A stretch of DNA of 64,000 nt from Cryobacterium sp. GrIS_2_6. GTDB lineage: Bacteria > Actinomycetota > Actinomycetes > Actinomycetales > Microbacteriaceae. The notes beneath the pieces were generated by a model, which saw only the letters and a program-made list of their open reading frames with translations, searched no databases and was not told the DNA's origin. Shown piece after piece: positions 17,355 through 26,598 of this stretch. The translations under genes and the position numbers were made by a program. Position 1 is the first letter of the stretch. Each line of letters begins with the position of its first letter. The stretch lies in contig NZ_JAXCHP010000001.1 of NCBI RefSeq assembly GCF_035984545.1, positions 3,348,001-3,412,000 of the forward strand, in the 5' to 3' direction.

Positions 17355-18901
17355 CGGTTCCCTCCGGCGTAGTAGGCGCTGCCGCGGACATACCCGCCAT
17401 CGTCCGGTTCCGGTTCCGGAACTTGTCCGGTTTTGTCTTGCCCGGTGTCGAGGATCGGCCGCAAATGCGCGTAGCGCGGGGAGCGGACCGGCCCCCGCAG
17501 CGCGAGTGCGCAGGCGGCCTCGACCCGGGCCGGAGGGAACCGGCGCGACAGTTTCAGCACGGCCAGCGCGGCGTCGAAGCCGGCCTCGTCGATGAAGACG
17601 GTCTCGAAGATCTTGGCCGTCACGGTGACGGTTGCCGGCCCGATCCGCGCGGCCCATTCCTCGATCCGGGCTCGGTCCCAGGCCTGGAAGCTGCGCCCCT
17701 CGGGCAAGTCCGCATCGTTCGTCCGATACTGGTTCGTCGTCGTGACCGGCAGCAGCAAATGGCTGGCCAGACGCTCGTCGCGCCGATAGACCTCCAGCAT
17801 CGTCTCGGTGACACGAAGGTCTACCAGCGCGCCGATGTGGCTGAAAGGGACGGAGTAGAAATTCTTGGCCCAGACCACGTGGGCGTTGGCGTTGACCTTT
17901 CGTTTATAGGACCACGTGCTGATCTCGAACGGTGCCGCTGGCAGCGCCTGCAACAGAGGTTTCTCCTCGGTGGTGAACACGCTGAGGCGGGACCCGACGC
18001 GTTTCTGGAACGGCTCCCGGTTGTAGGCATCCATCTGTTCCCGGATTCGCAGGCGCAACTGCGCCAGCGAGGTGAACGTCTCCTTCCTCAAACCGGCGAT
18101 GACCCAGGTCGCGACATGGGCCACCGTGTTCTCAGTGCTACTTTTGTCGCGCGGGTGCCGAACTCTGCCGGGGAGCACCGCGGCCGAGTAGTGCGCAGCC
18201 ATCTCCCGGTAGGCATCGTTCAAAACGACCTCCCCTTCCTTCGGGTGGGAGATCACCCCTGTCTTCAAGTTGTCGGGCACCAGGCGTGGGACGCTGCCGC
18301 CGAAGAACGCGAACATTGCAGTGTGGGCGCGCAGCCACGACTCCTGCCGCATATCCAGGGTGGCTTCCACGAACGCATAGCGGCTGAACGGCAGGCACGC
18401 GACGAACAAATACACCTTCGACATCTCGCCCGACGTCGGATCGAGTAGTTGCATTGTGGGCCCGGACCAGTCGACCTCGATGCTACGGCCGGCTTTGTGG
18501 CCGACCCGCGACGTCGCCCCCGAGACAGCGGCGTGCTCGCCATAGAGGCGGCAGAAGCGGTCGTAGCTCATCGTCGCCTGCGCCATCGATGAGGCGTCTA
18601 CATACTCCTGGTGCAACAGCTTCAACGTCACCCCGACCCTGGCCAACTCCGTATGCACCCGCGCCCAGTCCGGCTGCGCGAACACACTCTCGTGGACGCC
18701 GCGGCCGGGGAACAACGTCGAATACACCTTGGCCTCCGACAACTCGGCGACGTCGTCCCAGTCGAGCCCGAGCCGCTCTGCTGCATCGAGCACAGCTCGA
18801 ATGCTGTGCCGGGACATTCCCTGGGCGGACTCGATAGCCCGTCGCGACAAGCCCTGATTACGCAGCTGCAGGATCTGCTTCGCTTTGATCTTCCGTACCA
18901 T
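17351..18901 (-). CDS. istA: IS21-family transposase IstA
   Basis: A 516-residue protein starting with ATG 18901 behind GGAGT. It has the N-terminal helix-turn-helix (ILQLRNQGLSRRAIESAQGM), an rve-type integrase core with SIEVDWSGPTMQLLDP as first Asp region, FGGSVPRLVPDNLKTGVISH as second Asp, and RHPRDKSSTENTVAHV with the catalytic Glu. The C-terminal Mu-transposase-like domain contains VVWAKNFYSVPF. It appears complete and with IstB should be transposition-competent. Confidence 0.9.
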   Translation of the reverse strand: MVRKIKAKQILQLRNQGLSRRAIESAQGMSRHSIRAVLDAAERLGLDWDDVAELSEAKVYSTLFPGRGVHESVFAQPDWARVHTELARVGVTLKLLHQEYVDASSMAQATMSYDRFCRLYGEHAAVSGATSRVGHKAGRSIEVDWSGPTMQLLDPTSGEMSKVYLFVACLPFSRYAFVEATLDMRQESWLRAHTAMFAFFGGSVPRLVPDNLKTGVISHPKEGEVVLNDAYREMAAHYSAAVLPGRVRHPRDKSSTENTVAHVATWVIAGLRKETFTSLAQLRLRIREQMDAYNREPFQKRVGSRLSVFTTEEKPLLQALPAAPFEISTWSYKRKVNANAHVVWAKNFYSVPFSHIGALVDLRVTETMLEVYRRDERLASHLLLPVTTTNQYRTNDADLPEGRSFQAWDRARIEEWAARIGPATVTVTAKIFETVFIDEAGFDAALAVLKLSRRFPPARVEAACALALRGPVRSPRYAHLRPILDTGQDKTGQVPEPEPDDGGYVRGSAYYAGGNR

Positions 18902-19065
18902 TGCCGGTACTCCTTCCACCGTGTGGCGCTCACACGGTGGAAGGAGCTTTTCAGGTGGGGCTCAACCACGCCGGTAGTGGGGCTGAACGATACAAATCAC
19001 GCATCTGAACAGTGGGACTCACTCGCACCACAGGTGGTGCCCATCGAAGCCAATATTCACTCAAG

Positions 19066-21681
19066 TACGCCAACGACCAGAACGCGACGGCTCCGAACCG
19101 GATCACGTATACCTACAACGCTTCCGGTTTGCTCGCTCAAATCGACGACACGGTTGGCGGGCGCCCGGTGAAGTTCTTCTACGAGGACCCGGCGAATCCC
19201 GGGCAGCCGTCTCGAATCACCGACGATGCGCTGAGCCGCACGATTTCGATTGCCTACGGCGGTCCGAGTGGCGCGATGTCCACGATCACCGACGCAACGG
19301 GTGCGACCTTGGACTTCGGATACGGGGCGCCCAGCAACAGGATCACCACGGTGACTGATTCCCGCGGCACCGTGACGACACTCGCGTACGACACGACGAC
19401 CAAGCAGCTCGTTCAATCCACCTACGCCGCCGGTGCCCCCGAACAGAGCATCTGGCAGTACGGGTACTACACAGTGCCCGTGGAAGGGTCGTTCGCTCAG
19501 ATCTCGGACCCGAACGGCAAAATCACCACCTACCGCTTGAATCCCCTCGCTTCGAACCAGGTGATTCAAATTCGAGGCCCGGAGGGAACCTCCACGCAGC
19601 TGTCTGCGGACGCGCACGACAACCAAACGAGCTTTTCCGCCGCGGGCGGCAACGGTGGGACCTACACATACAACACTGCGAACTCTCTGACCAAGGTGAC
19701 CTCCTCGGCGGGCACGGGAGGAACCGGTGGCGAGATCTCGTTTGCCTATCCGGCCAATACCGGCAACCCGCTCTCCAACTACCAGCCCAGCTCCACGACC
19801 AGCAGCGAGGGCAACGTCACCACCAACACCTACGACAGCAACACGAACAGGCGACACCAGACCCAAGCTCCCGGCGGACTCGGCGGGACGCCTGTCGTCG
19901 CCTACCAAGGTGACCTCGCCGGAACGAATTGCGGCGCCAAAAAAGGCGAAACCTGCACATCCACCGACGGCAAAGGCAACGTCACCACGTTCGCCTACGA
20001 CGCGAAGGGCAACCCGTCGACGATCACCCGCCCTGCGCCCCTGGGCGTCATCACCAACACCTACGATGATGCGTCCCGCCTAGTCATCAGCGTCGACGGC
20101 AAAGGCCAGACGACCCACTACGACTATGACGACGACGACCGGCTGATCCAGATTGACCACGGAGTGAATTGCGCCTCCCTGTGCGTCACCTACACCTACG
20201 ACCAGGCTGGAAACCTCAGCCAACGTGAGGACGACACGGGAATCACGACCTACAGCTTCGACAAGCTCAACCGCGCCACATCGAAAACCGGCGCCGGAAC
20301 CACGACCAGCGCAACGTACGACGGCGCGTCAAACGTCCTGACGTACGTGGATGCTACAGGCACCGTGACCTATAGATACGACGGCATGAACCGGGTGACC
20401 TTCCTCGCCGAGCCCGGCGGTTCGTGCCCGGCGACCCCGTCCTTCCCGAACGCAACCAAGTGCACCGGCTTTGAATACGACACGGCAAGCCGCCGCACCG
20501 CGGTGAAGTACCCCAGCGGGGTGAAAAACGCGAGCGTCTACGATGGCGCTTCCCGAACGACGAGCATCACCGCCACCGACACCGCAGGAACCGTGCTGGC
20601 CAGCCGGGCCTACACGTACACGACCAATGGGACCAAGAACGGGGGCCTGATAAAGACCACGACCACCGAGACCGGCGCCGTAAGCACCTACAGCTACGAC
20701 GCGATGAACCGGCTCACGTCCACTGTCGCCGGTCCCACCACGGAGACCTGGGGCTATGACGCCAACAGCAACCGGACCTCCGCAGTCAAGACCGGGGCGG
20801 CAACGGTCTACGCCGCTTTCAACGGCGCCGACCAGCTCTGTTGGACAGCCGCCACTGTGGGCACGTGCGCAACGACACCCACCGGCGCGACGGCCTACGC
20901 CTACGACGCGAACGGCAACACAACTGCCGCCGGGCCCGACACGAGCACCTACAACAAGTTCGACCAGCTCACCTCGACCACCCGAACGGGAGCCACGACA
21001 GCGTTCGGGTACACGGGCCTCGGCAACGACGAGCGACTCACGGCCGGGTCAACAAGCTTCGTCAACGGGTCCCTCGGGGTCACTCGTCAGACAGTTGCTG
21101 GCGTGACCACCTCGTTCATCCGCGACCCCAATGGGTCGCTCGTGAGTATGCGGACCAGCGTCGGAAGCTTCTACTACACGACCGACATCCTCGGGTCGAC
21201 CATTCTGCTTACGGACAGCGCGCAAACGAAAGTGGCCACCTACGCATACGACTCCTGGGGAAATGTGACCTCGTCGGGTGCGCAGGCCGCGAACAATCCG
21301 TGGCAGTACGCTGGCGGATACAAGGACGTCAGCACCGGATACACCAAGTTCGGCGCACGCTACTACAACCCGGCCATTGGCCGATTCACGCAGGTCGACC
21401 CGAGCGGGCAAGAAGCCAACCGTTATGCGTACGCGGGATGCAACCCGATCAGCGGGAAGGATCCGACGGGTCTATCCTGTGCTCCCGGAGCTGGGATTGC
21501 GGGCGCTGTTCTCGGAGGTATAGGGGTGGTTGCGGGCGTAGCTTCCGCCATCGCGGGGACTCTTGCGGTCCCTGTGACGGGAGGACTCAGCCTCGCGGGC
21601 ACAGTCGGCGGGATCTCCCTCGTCGTGGCCACAGCCACCGGGATCCCCGGCGCTTTGATCGGCGCCCTTTGCATATCGTAA
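19066..21681 (+). pseudogene. 3' part of Rhs/YD-repeat protein with hydrophobic Cys-bracketed tip
   Basis: This is 871 residues of YD/RHS repeats (YTYNASGLLAQID, FAYDAKGNPSTI, YDYDDDDRLIQID, YDAMNRLTSTV) ending in the RHS-associated core YTKFGARYYNPAIGRFTQVD and the tip delimiter NPISGKDPTGL. The C-terminal tip after PTGL is about 70 residues, glycine/alanine/valine-rich and wholly hydrophobic, beginning SCAPGAGIAGAV and ending GALCIS, with one Cys at each end. In Rhs proteins the segment after this core is the toxin, so a pore-forming or membrane-inserting tip is inferred. The gene is separated from its signal peptide by the IS21 element, so it is probably not secreted now. Confidence 0.8.
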
Positions 21682-21743
21682 CTTTCACGAAAAGGTGAAC
21701 GCAGGCCGACGGAATCACACAACGACGCTAGACAGGACTTGCA

Positions 21744-21935
21744 ATGCATTCAATATTCGCGCAGTTGTTCGCGTTAGCGGTCGTCTCAGTTGTGGCAGCG
21801 GCAATCATTCATTTTTCGCTACTCGCCCGCGGCAAGGATGGTTCTAGTCGCAAAATACGACTGGTCAGACGCTGGCTGTACATCTCAGCCTCCGTAGGGC
21901 TAATCACACTCGTGGTGTTCGTGATTACAGGATGA
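21744..21935 (+). CDS. Small two-TM protein after Rhs tip 1, immunity candidate
   Basis: A 63-residue protein with AGGA six bases before the ATG. It has two hydrophobic helices (IFAQLFALAVVSVVAAAIIHF, WLYISASVGLITLVVFVITG) joined by a basic loop RGKDGSSRKIRLVRR. Location 62 nt behind the Rhs tip fits an immunity protein, and a membrane location fits a membrane-active toxin. No family recognised. Confidence 0.6.
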   Translation: MHSIFAQLFALAVVSVVAAAIIHFSLLARGKDGSSRKIRLVRRWLYISASVGLITLVVFVITG

Positions 21936-21937
21936 AT

Positions 21938-22460
21938 TGTGGTGACGCTAACGGATGATTCGACGCACTATGACTACGACAGCAACGACCTCATTGAGGC
22001 CATGGAGCCGAGCGCGAATGCATAAACCTCGGGTGATGTGTCTGTCGGGCCCGGGTCCAGAGTGTGCTCGGCCTGGTCTTAGGTGTGCGCCCCATCGTCA
22101 CCGGAGTCCGAAAGACCTATATGCGGCTCCCGCGGCCACAGAATTGAGCATCGACCATCCTGCTTAGAGACAGCGCCCAAGCAGAGGCTGCCTCGTACGC
22201 CTACGACTCCTAGGGAAATATAACTTCGGCGGGAGCCTGGGCTGCGAATAACCCCTGGCGGTACGCCGGCGGATACAAAGAAGTCAGCACCGGATACACC
22301 AAGTTCGGCGCCCGCAACTACAACCCGGCAATTGGTCGATTCACCCAGACCGACCCCAGCAGACAGGAAGCCAACCGGTACGCGTACGCGGGATGCAACC
22401 CCATCAGCGGGAAAGACCCCACCGGTAAGTCCGCAGCATTGTTGCCCTGGCCGCATTAGC
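21938..22460 (+). pseudogene. Displaced Rhs tip fragment 2 (degenerate)
   Basis: A remnant with YD-repeat residues (STHYDYDSNDLIEAME near 21,960) and then the RHS core with an in-frame stop: SAQAEAASYAYDS-stop-GNITSAGA, then YTKFGARNYNPAIGRFTQTD and NPISGKDPTG. After PTG the frame stops quickly, but one frame over the sequence reads ALAALAGGTIIGDATAKAL, a hydrophobic tip inactivated by a one-base shift. It is an orphan tip cassette beyond the parent gene. Confidence 0.75.
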
Positions 22461-22557
22461 GGGCGGGACCATAATCGGCGATGCTACAGCCAAAGCGCTT
22501 TCCCCTGTACGCAGCCCGCCCATACCCAAGACGCAAGGACGACTCAAGGAGCAGACC

Positions 22558-22845
22558 ATGTCAAGCCCCCACAAGCACGCCAAGTCTCGCCGGACAAATA
22601 GCATGCGAAAAATTGCGGTTGGGCTCTGGGCTATAGCTTTGATTGCCCTGATTCTGTCGATTCTGGTTCCAGGATCCTACATGGCATTTGCTTCTTGGTC
22701 AGCAAGATTAGTCGGTCTGGGTGCGTTTGTTGCCGGCGGGCTGTTTTGGTATCGGTCCGACCCCGTATATGACAAGGCACGATTGCGGCAGAAGCTCAAT
22801 GAGGACGATCAACAAGACAGCCCGTCCGGCGGCGCTGGCTCGTAG
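22558..22845 (+). CDS. Small two-TM protein after Rhs tip 2, immunity candidate
   Basis: A 95-residue protein with an ideal AAGGAG ribosome site. A basic N-terminus (SSPHKHAKSRRTNSMRK) is followed by two helices (IAVGLWAIALIALILSILV and LVGLGAFVAGGLFWY) and a charged tail. It follows the degenerate Rhs tip, mirroring the arrangement of the other tip cassettes, and remains intact although its tip is broken. Confidence 0.6.
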   Translation: MSSPHKHAKSRRTNSMRKIAVGLWAIALIALILSILVPGSYMAFASWSARLVGLGAFVAGGLFWYRSDPVYDKARLRQKLNEDDQQDSPSGGAGS

Positions 22846-22909
22846 CGTCATAGAGCGAACGGAGCCTGATCGAAGGAACGGCGCAACGTGATCCTAGAGA
22901 GCACTTGTG

Positions 22910-23371
22910 ATGCATCAAATTTCTTCATCGGTGCTCGCGTCAGCGGTCACCTACGTCAAGGTTGCCACTTTCGCCTACGACTCTTGGGGAGATACGACTT
23001 CGCCGGGTGCGCAGGCTGCTAATAATCCCTGGCAGTACGCCGGCGGATACAAAGACGTCAGCACCGGATACACCAAGTTCGGCGCACTCTACTACAACCC
23101 GGCAATTGGCCGATTCACGCAGGTCGACCCCAGCGGGCAGGATGCCAACCGGTACGCGTACGCGGGCTGCAACCCGATCAGCGGGAAGGATCCGACGGGT
23201 CTAGCGCCGACCGGTTGCAGCGCTGGGCTATTGATAGTGGGGACGATTGTAGGAGTCACCTGGACTGCTGCGGGAGTGCTTTCGCCAACCGTGGCTGGCG
23301 GAATTGTCGCGGCCGTTGCCGGCACCGTGTTCACGTTATTCTTAGGGATCTTGTCCCTATATTGCGACTAG
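22910..23371 (+). CDS. Orphan Rhs core and tip 3 with hydrophobic Cys-bracketed C-terminus
   Basis: An open 153-residue frame with a short unrelated start (MHQISSSVLASAVTYV) running into the Rhs core (KVATFAYDSWGD, GGYKDVSTGYTKFGALYYNP, GRFTQVDPSGQDANRYAYAG, NPISGKDPTGL). The tip APTGCSAGLLIVGTIVGVTW continues as a hydrophobic segment ending LGILSLYCD, again with a Cys near each end. The nucleotide sequence of the core is very close to that of the main Rhs gene, so homologous exchange could place this tip on the full-length protein. It lacks a signal peptide and is likely silent or an intracellular product. Confidence 0.65.
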   Translation: MHQISSSVLASAVTYVKVATFAYDSWGDTTSPGAQAANNPWQYAGGYKDVSTGYTKFGALYYNPAIGRFTQVDPSGQDANRYAYAGCNPISGKDPTGLAPTGCSAGLLIVGTIVGVTWTAAGVLSPTVAGGIVAAVAGTVFTLFLGILSLYCD

Positions 23372-23383
23372 AGAGGTTCACCA

Positions 23384-23698
23384 ATGACTACGCGTGGGAC
23401 TCAACCTCGGGTCGGGCTGATCGGTGGAGCGCTGATCTTTCTCGTCGGTAGTATCGCGCCCGCAGTTCTGTACTTCGGCGCACTAAACAAAGACGAAAGG
23501 CCGACCGTGGTCTCAGTTGCTGGGATCGTCTTGGGGCTCACGAGTTCCGCAATCCTCGCCTATTGGGCAGCCCGGTTCGACAAATCAAAGACTGGATTCA
23601 GCAAACGCGATGGCATTCTGACGGTGGTGCTTGCTTGTGTCAGTGGGGCCGCCCTTTCGCTTGCGCTCTGGTGGGCTGCCGGGATGTCCCTCTCATAG
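23384..23698 (+). CDS. Small three-TM protein after Rhs tip 3, immunity candidate
   Basis: A 104-residue protein with AGAGAGG before the ATG and only 12 nt after the tip 3 frame. Three hydrophobic helices are visible (VGLIGGALIFLVGSIAPAVL, VVSVAGIVLGLTSSAILAYW, GILTVVLACVSGAALSLALW). It is the predicted membrane immunity partner of tip 3. Confidence 0.6.
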   Translation: MTTRGTQPRVGLIGGALIFLVGSIAPAVLYFGALNKDERPTVVSVAGIVLGLTSSAILAYWAARFDKSKTGFSKRDGILTVVLACVSGAALSLALWWAAGMSLS

Positions 23699-23782
23699 GG
23701 CCCGACGTTGCTTGCTGGTAAACGTTGGGCCTCTTGCTCGTCCTGGGTTGGTGTATCGAATCGGAGACGCGAGTAATCAGTG

Positions 23783-23980
23783 ATGAAAATTCATCGGTCA
23801 GTCTCAGTAAGTTCAACCCTGACGTGCCGCGGTTTCACGATTTCAAGTGTCAGTGCCGGTGCCATTTCACTAGTCCGCGGATACGCTGCTATCGGCGCCG
23901 TGGGCACTATCGTCGGGCTGCTTGCAGGTGCAGTACTTGGTGTCCTCAGCGGGGCCGCAGGAGCTCTCGGTCTTGTGTGA
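23783..23980 (+). CDS. Small glycine-zipper hydrophobic peptide (bacteriocin-like)
   Basis: A 65-residue frame: a hydrophilic, Ser-rich N-terminus (MKIHRSVSVSSTLTCRGF) then a hydrophobic stretch with many GxxxG spacings (GAVGTIVGLLAGAVLGVLSG), resembling the Rhs tips without the Rhs core and small two-peptide bacteriocins. A two-TM protein gene starts 35 nt downstream. GTG 23780 is an alternative start; no strong ribosome site is present. It could be a toxin, or a tip remnant that has lost its core. Confidence 0.45.
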   Translation: MKIHRSVSVSSTLTCRGFTISSVSAGAISLVRGYAAIGAVGTIVGLLAGAVLGVLSGAAGALGLV

Positions 23981-24014
23981 GGCATCATCGCCGCCACTAT
24001 TTGCTGATTGGATA

Positions 24015-24206
24015 ATGATGAGGCTTGTGGTCTTTTTGACAATTGCTGGCGTACTCATGGGCGTGCCAACAATTGTCTATGCAATCCGTCACCCTCGCGT
24101 CAAAGGGGGAAAACACACAAAAGGGCGGATTGGTGTTCAAGTACTTTCGGCAGTTGGAGTCTGCTTCCTTGTAGCGGCGCTGATTGCATTTTCCCGGCTC
24201 AGCTGA
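24015..24206 (+). CDS. Small two-TM protein, immunity candidate
   Basis: A 63-residue protein with helices VVFLTIAGVLMGVPTIVYAI and VLSAVGVCFLVAALIAF separated by a basic loop RHPRVKGGKHTKGR, the same two-helix plan as the protein at 21744-21935. It follows the glycine-zipper peptide. The upstream in-frame extension to 23922 overlaps that peptide and is not preferred. Confidence 0.55.
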   Translation: MMRLVVFLTIAGVLMGVPTIVYAIRHPRVKGGKHTKGRIGVQVLSAVGVCFLVAALIAFSRLS

Positions 24207-24236
24207 CAACCGCTTGAGGGGAAAGGAGAGCCAAAC

Positions 24237-24428
24237 GTGACTAGGAAGCAACTGTTTCGATTCTCCATCGCAGTCGGTGGTGTTGTCCTCGCGGTATTTA
24301 TGTCATCCCTCCTGAGCAGGATTCGCGGCTTCCAAGGGCCCGGAGCGGACTGGTCTCTTGTGCTCGGTGCCGCCGTCGTCTTGCTCGCTGTCGTGATGAT
24401 CATCGTCAACCGACCGTCGAAATGGTGA
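24237..24428 (+). CDS. Small two-TM protein, last of the Rhs-linked array
   Basis: A 63-residue protein starting with GTG behind AAAGGAGA. Two hydrophobic helices (LFRFSIAVGGVVLAVFMSSL and WSLVLGAAVVLLAVVMIIV) flank a short loop. Same plan as the neighbouring immunity candidates. Only 30 nt separates it from the previous gene. Confidence 0.55.
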   Translation: MTRKQLFRFSIAVGGVVLAVFMSSLLSRIRGFQGPGADWSLVLGAAVVLLAVVMIIVNRPSKW

Positions 24429-24574
24429 TATCGGAACCGTCACGAGGTTATGTCGAGTGCGAAGTTGACGGAATTCAAAAGTAGAGGATTTTCGAGGGGA
24501 TGGCGGAGGATCCGCGCAGATGCGGGCTGAAAGCGGCACGGGAACGTCGGGGATACAAGGCCCTTCTCGAGAAA

Positions 24575-24603
24575 GGCAATCAACCCACAGCGGGTTGATT
24601 GCC
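24575..24603. repeat. Inverted repeat spanning the start of the second direct repeat
   Basis: GGCAATCAACCC (24575-24586) is complementary to GGGTTGATTGCC (24592-24603) across a 5-nt loop. The right arm belongs to the repeat shared with the tRNA-Leu site; the left arm does not occur there. There is no T-tract, so a recombination or resolution site is as likely as a terminator. Confidence 0.6.
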
Positions 24604-24690
24604 AAATAGGTTGAATCTATTTGCGAAACCCGGTCGGACAAGAACGGCCCCCGAGAAATCGGGGGCCTTTCGTCATTCCCGGCGCTTACG
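24586..24690. repeat. Second copy of the tRNA-side direct repeat
   Basis: The first 94 bases match 747-840 with one difference; later bases drift. It marks the boundary between the long island segment and the second, decayed transposase unit. Confidence 0.75.
24646..24670 (+). terminator. Terminator hairpin in second repeat copy
   Basis: GGCCCCCGA and TCGGGGGCC close on GAAA and run into TTT; same hairpin as at 804-831. It could terminate the small membrane-protein array. Confidence 0.8.
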
Positions 24691-24830
24691 TCGCCTCACA
24701 GCGAGGCCGATCTCGCCCGGGTCGGCTCCATGGGTGCGAAAAAGCGCCCCAGCTGCCTCGAGGAGTTGTTTTCGAGCGTGCTGGAGCGCCGTGTATTGCG
24801 GGTGAAAGTGTCGGTGGACCCGGGCCGGGC

Positions 24831-26598
24831 CTAGGTCTTGGTCGGCGACGCCTGGAAGTCGTCCCAGGCCGCGACGCGCTTGTCCTTGCGGTTCTTGCGC
24901 CTCTTCCTGAGCAGGAGCTTCCGTGCCTTGCGGTCGGCGCGTTCGTCGTCAGTCTCGGGCCGGAGCATGTCGTCGCGGAACTTCTGCAGCTTCCGGAGGT
25001 TGCCGGCGACGACGAGGATGCTCACGAGCAGGTACTGGGCGGTGGAACCGCGGACGCGTCGGCGGCTGGAGTCGCCGATGGCTTCGTGGGAGCTGTCTTT
25101 GAGGAAGCCGTTGGCTCCTTCGATGGTGTTGCGGTCGTGGGAGTAGATTTCCTGCCACTCGTTGCTGCCGTACTGGTAGTGCTGCGCGAGCTTCGCGCCT
25201 GCGTCGAGTGGGACGCTCACCGAGGAGGCGTTGGTGCAGATTGTGTCGGGCTTGACGGGCGGGTTGTAGATGGTCGTCAGGGCGTCGTCGACCTTGGTAC
25301 AGCCGTTCTCGACGAGTGGGCAGCTGACGGTGGCTCCGGGTCCGCGGGCGGGACACATCATCGGGACGCGCCCCTTGGCGTCGGGCTTCTCCTTGGGGCG
25401 CAGCATGTATTGGCGGCGTTCGACGATGCGTTTTCGCCAAGTGTCGGCGTCGATGTCCTTGGCTCGGTAGAGGACAGTCGCGTTGACGAGGCCTTCGGGC
25501 ATCGACGGGCAGTACAGTGCGCCTTCGACCTGGATGGCGCCGGCATAGCCGTCCTTGAGGCCCAGTTGGATGTCGAGGTAGTCGGTGACGACGGTGTAGC
25601 CGAGCATGCGGAGGGGGATCTGGAATTCTTTGGCTACAGCGGCGACGTGGTACCCGCGGTCACCGGTGGCGCGGCCGGCGGGGTGCCCTCTTTCGGCGAC
25701 GCTTTCGAAGATGTGGCGTGCGGTGTGGATGAGCGCTGTGCCGGGGATGTTGAAGCCGATGCCCGCGACCAGGAGCGGGTATCCGGGCAGGGACTTGGGG
25801 TCGTGGTTGGTCTGCACGGCGATGGTCAGGTCCCAGCCGAACACAGACTTCACCGACTTCGTCGAGTCGTTGGTCTCCTTGTGGCTGCTGGTGCGGCGGT
25901 ACCAGCCGGCGTCGGACTCGATGGCCACGTGCGTCTTGGACCGCGGGGCACCGCGCTTGCCGTAGGCGGGGACGACGGTCGCGTCCACGCAGAGGTCACC
26001 CTGCCACTGGCTTCGGGCCGCTTCGGGCACGAGCTGAAGGGTCGCTTCAATCAAGGCGTTGCACACCCAGTCCAGGCGCGCCTGTTTGACCTCGCTGTTT
26101 GCCTCGACACGGCGCCGCAGCGTCTCTTCGTATTGTTCAGGGGTGGAGAACTTCCACTGCTTGCCGGGCTTGGGGTCGATGGCATCCAGGGCTCGGTGCA
26201 GGGCGCGCCAGAGCGGGAAGTACCAGCCCGTTATGGTCTCCCGCTTGCCCCACAAGTCAAGGTGTCGCAGGGACTTTCCGCTCAACCGGTCGGAAGCGAT
26301 GGTCGCCATCTCCTTGACGAACAGGGCGCTGTGCTCGGTGCTGAGAAGCAGGAACAGGATGAGCACCGTGCGGGTACTGGCGACACTGTGGCGTCCGCCA
26401 GGCGCGGTCTTCACCCGGTCCTCCACCCGCCAGGCGTCAATTCGGTCGGCGACCTTGGAGTCGTCGACGAGTTGCCGATGAACTCGACCTGGCTGTGGGA
26501 GATACGGCTGGAGTTGCCGGTGAACCGTGCTTGGGCAGCGTTCGCTGGAGCTGCTCCATGACCGCTGCGGACGCCGGAGGCGCAAGTGCCGTCGTCAT
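24831..26598 (-). pseudogene. DDE transposase, second copy, frameshifted near its start
   Basis: Closely related to the intact copy at 992-2761 and also starting as ATGA over the upstream stop. The true start reads MTTALAPPASAAVMEQLQRT, but single-base deletions near 26,524 (gaatccg to gaaccg) and 26,472 (gagcttg to gagttg) shift the frame; from LVDDSKVADRIDAW onward the frame is open to the end, with all three DDE regions present. A 584-residue frame opened by an out-of-frame ATG at 26585 is unlikely to be translated. Residues after TGDRGY (HVAAVAKEFQIPLRMLGYTV) differ from copy 1 while flanks match. Confidence 0.8.

Larger units (their letters stand above)
16493..19059. mobile_element. IS21-family insertion sequence
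   Basis: A 2,567-bp element carrying istA and istB on the minus strand. The ends are inverted repeats TGARTATTSG (16493-16502 and complement at 19050-19059). It is flanked by a 6-bp direct repeat CTCAAG (16487-16492 and 19060-19065), the target duplication. It interrupts the Rhs gene, which reads through perfectly when the element is removed, so the insertion is recent. Confidence 0.9.

Noticed and set aside
24621..26561. Plus-strand frame opposite the second transposase copy
   Set aside because: Shadow of the transposase; an equivalent shadow is seen in part over the first copy, which simply reflects duplicated DNA.
26437..26585. Use of ATG 26585 as a genuine start for the second transposase
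   Set aside because: The first 40 residues are an out-of-frame reading of the homologous region; two single-base deletions explain it.
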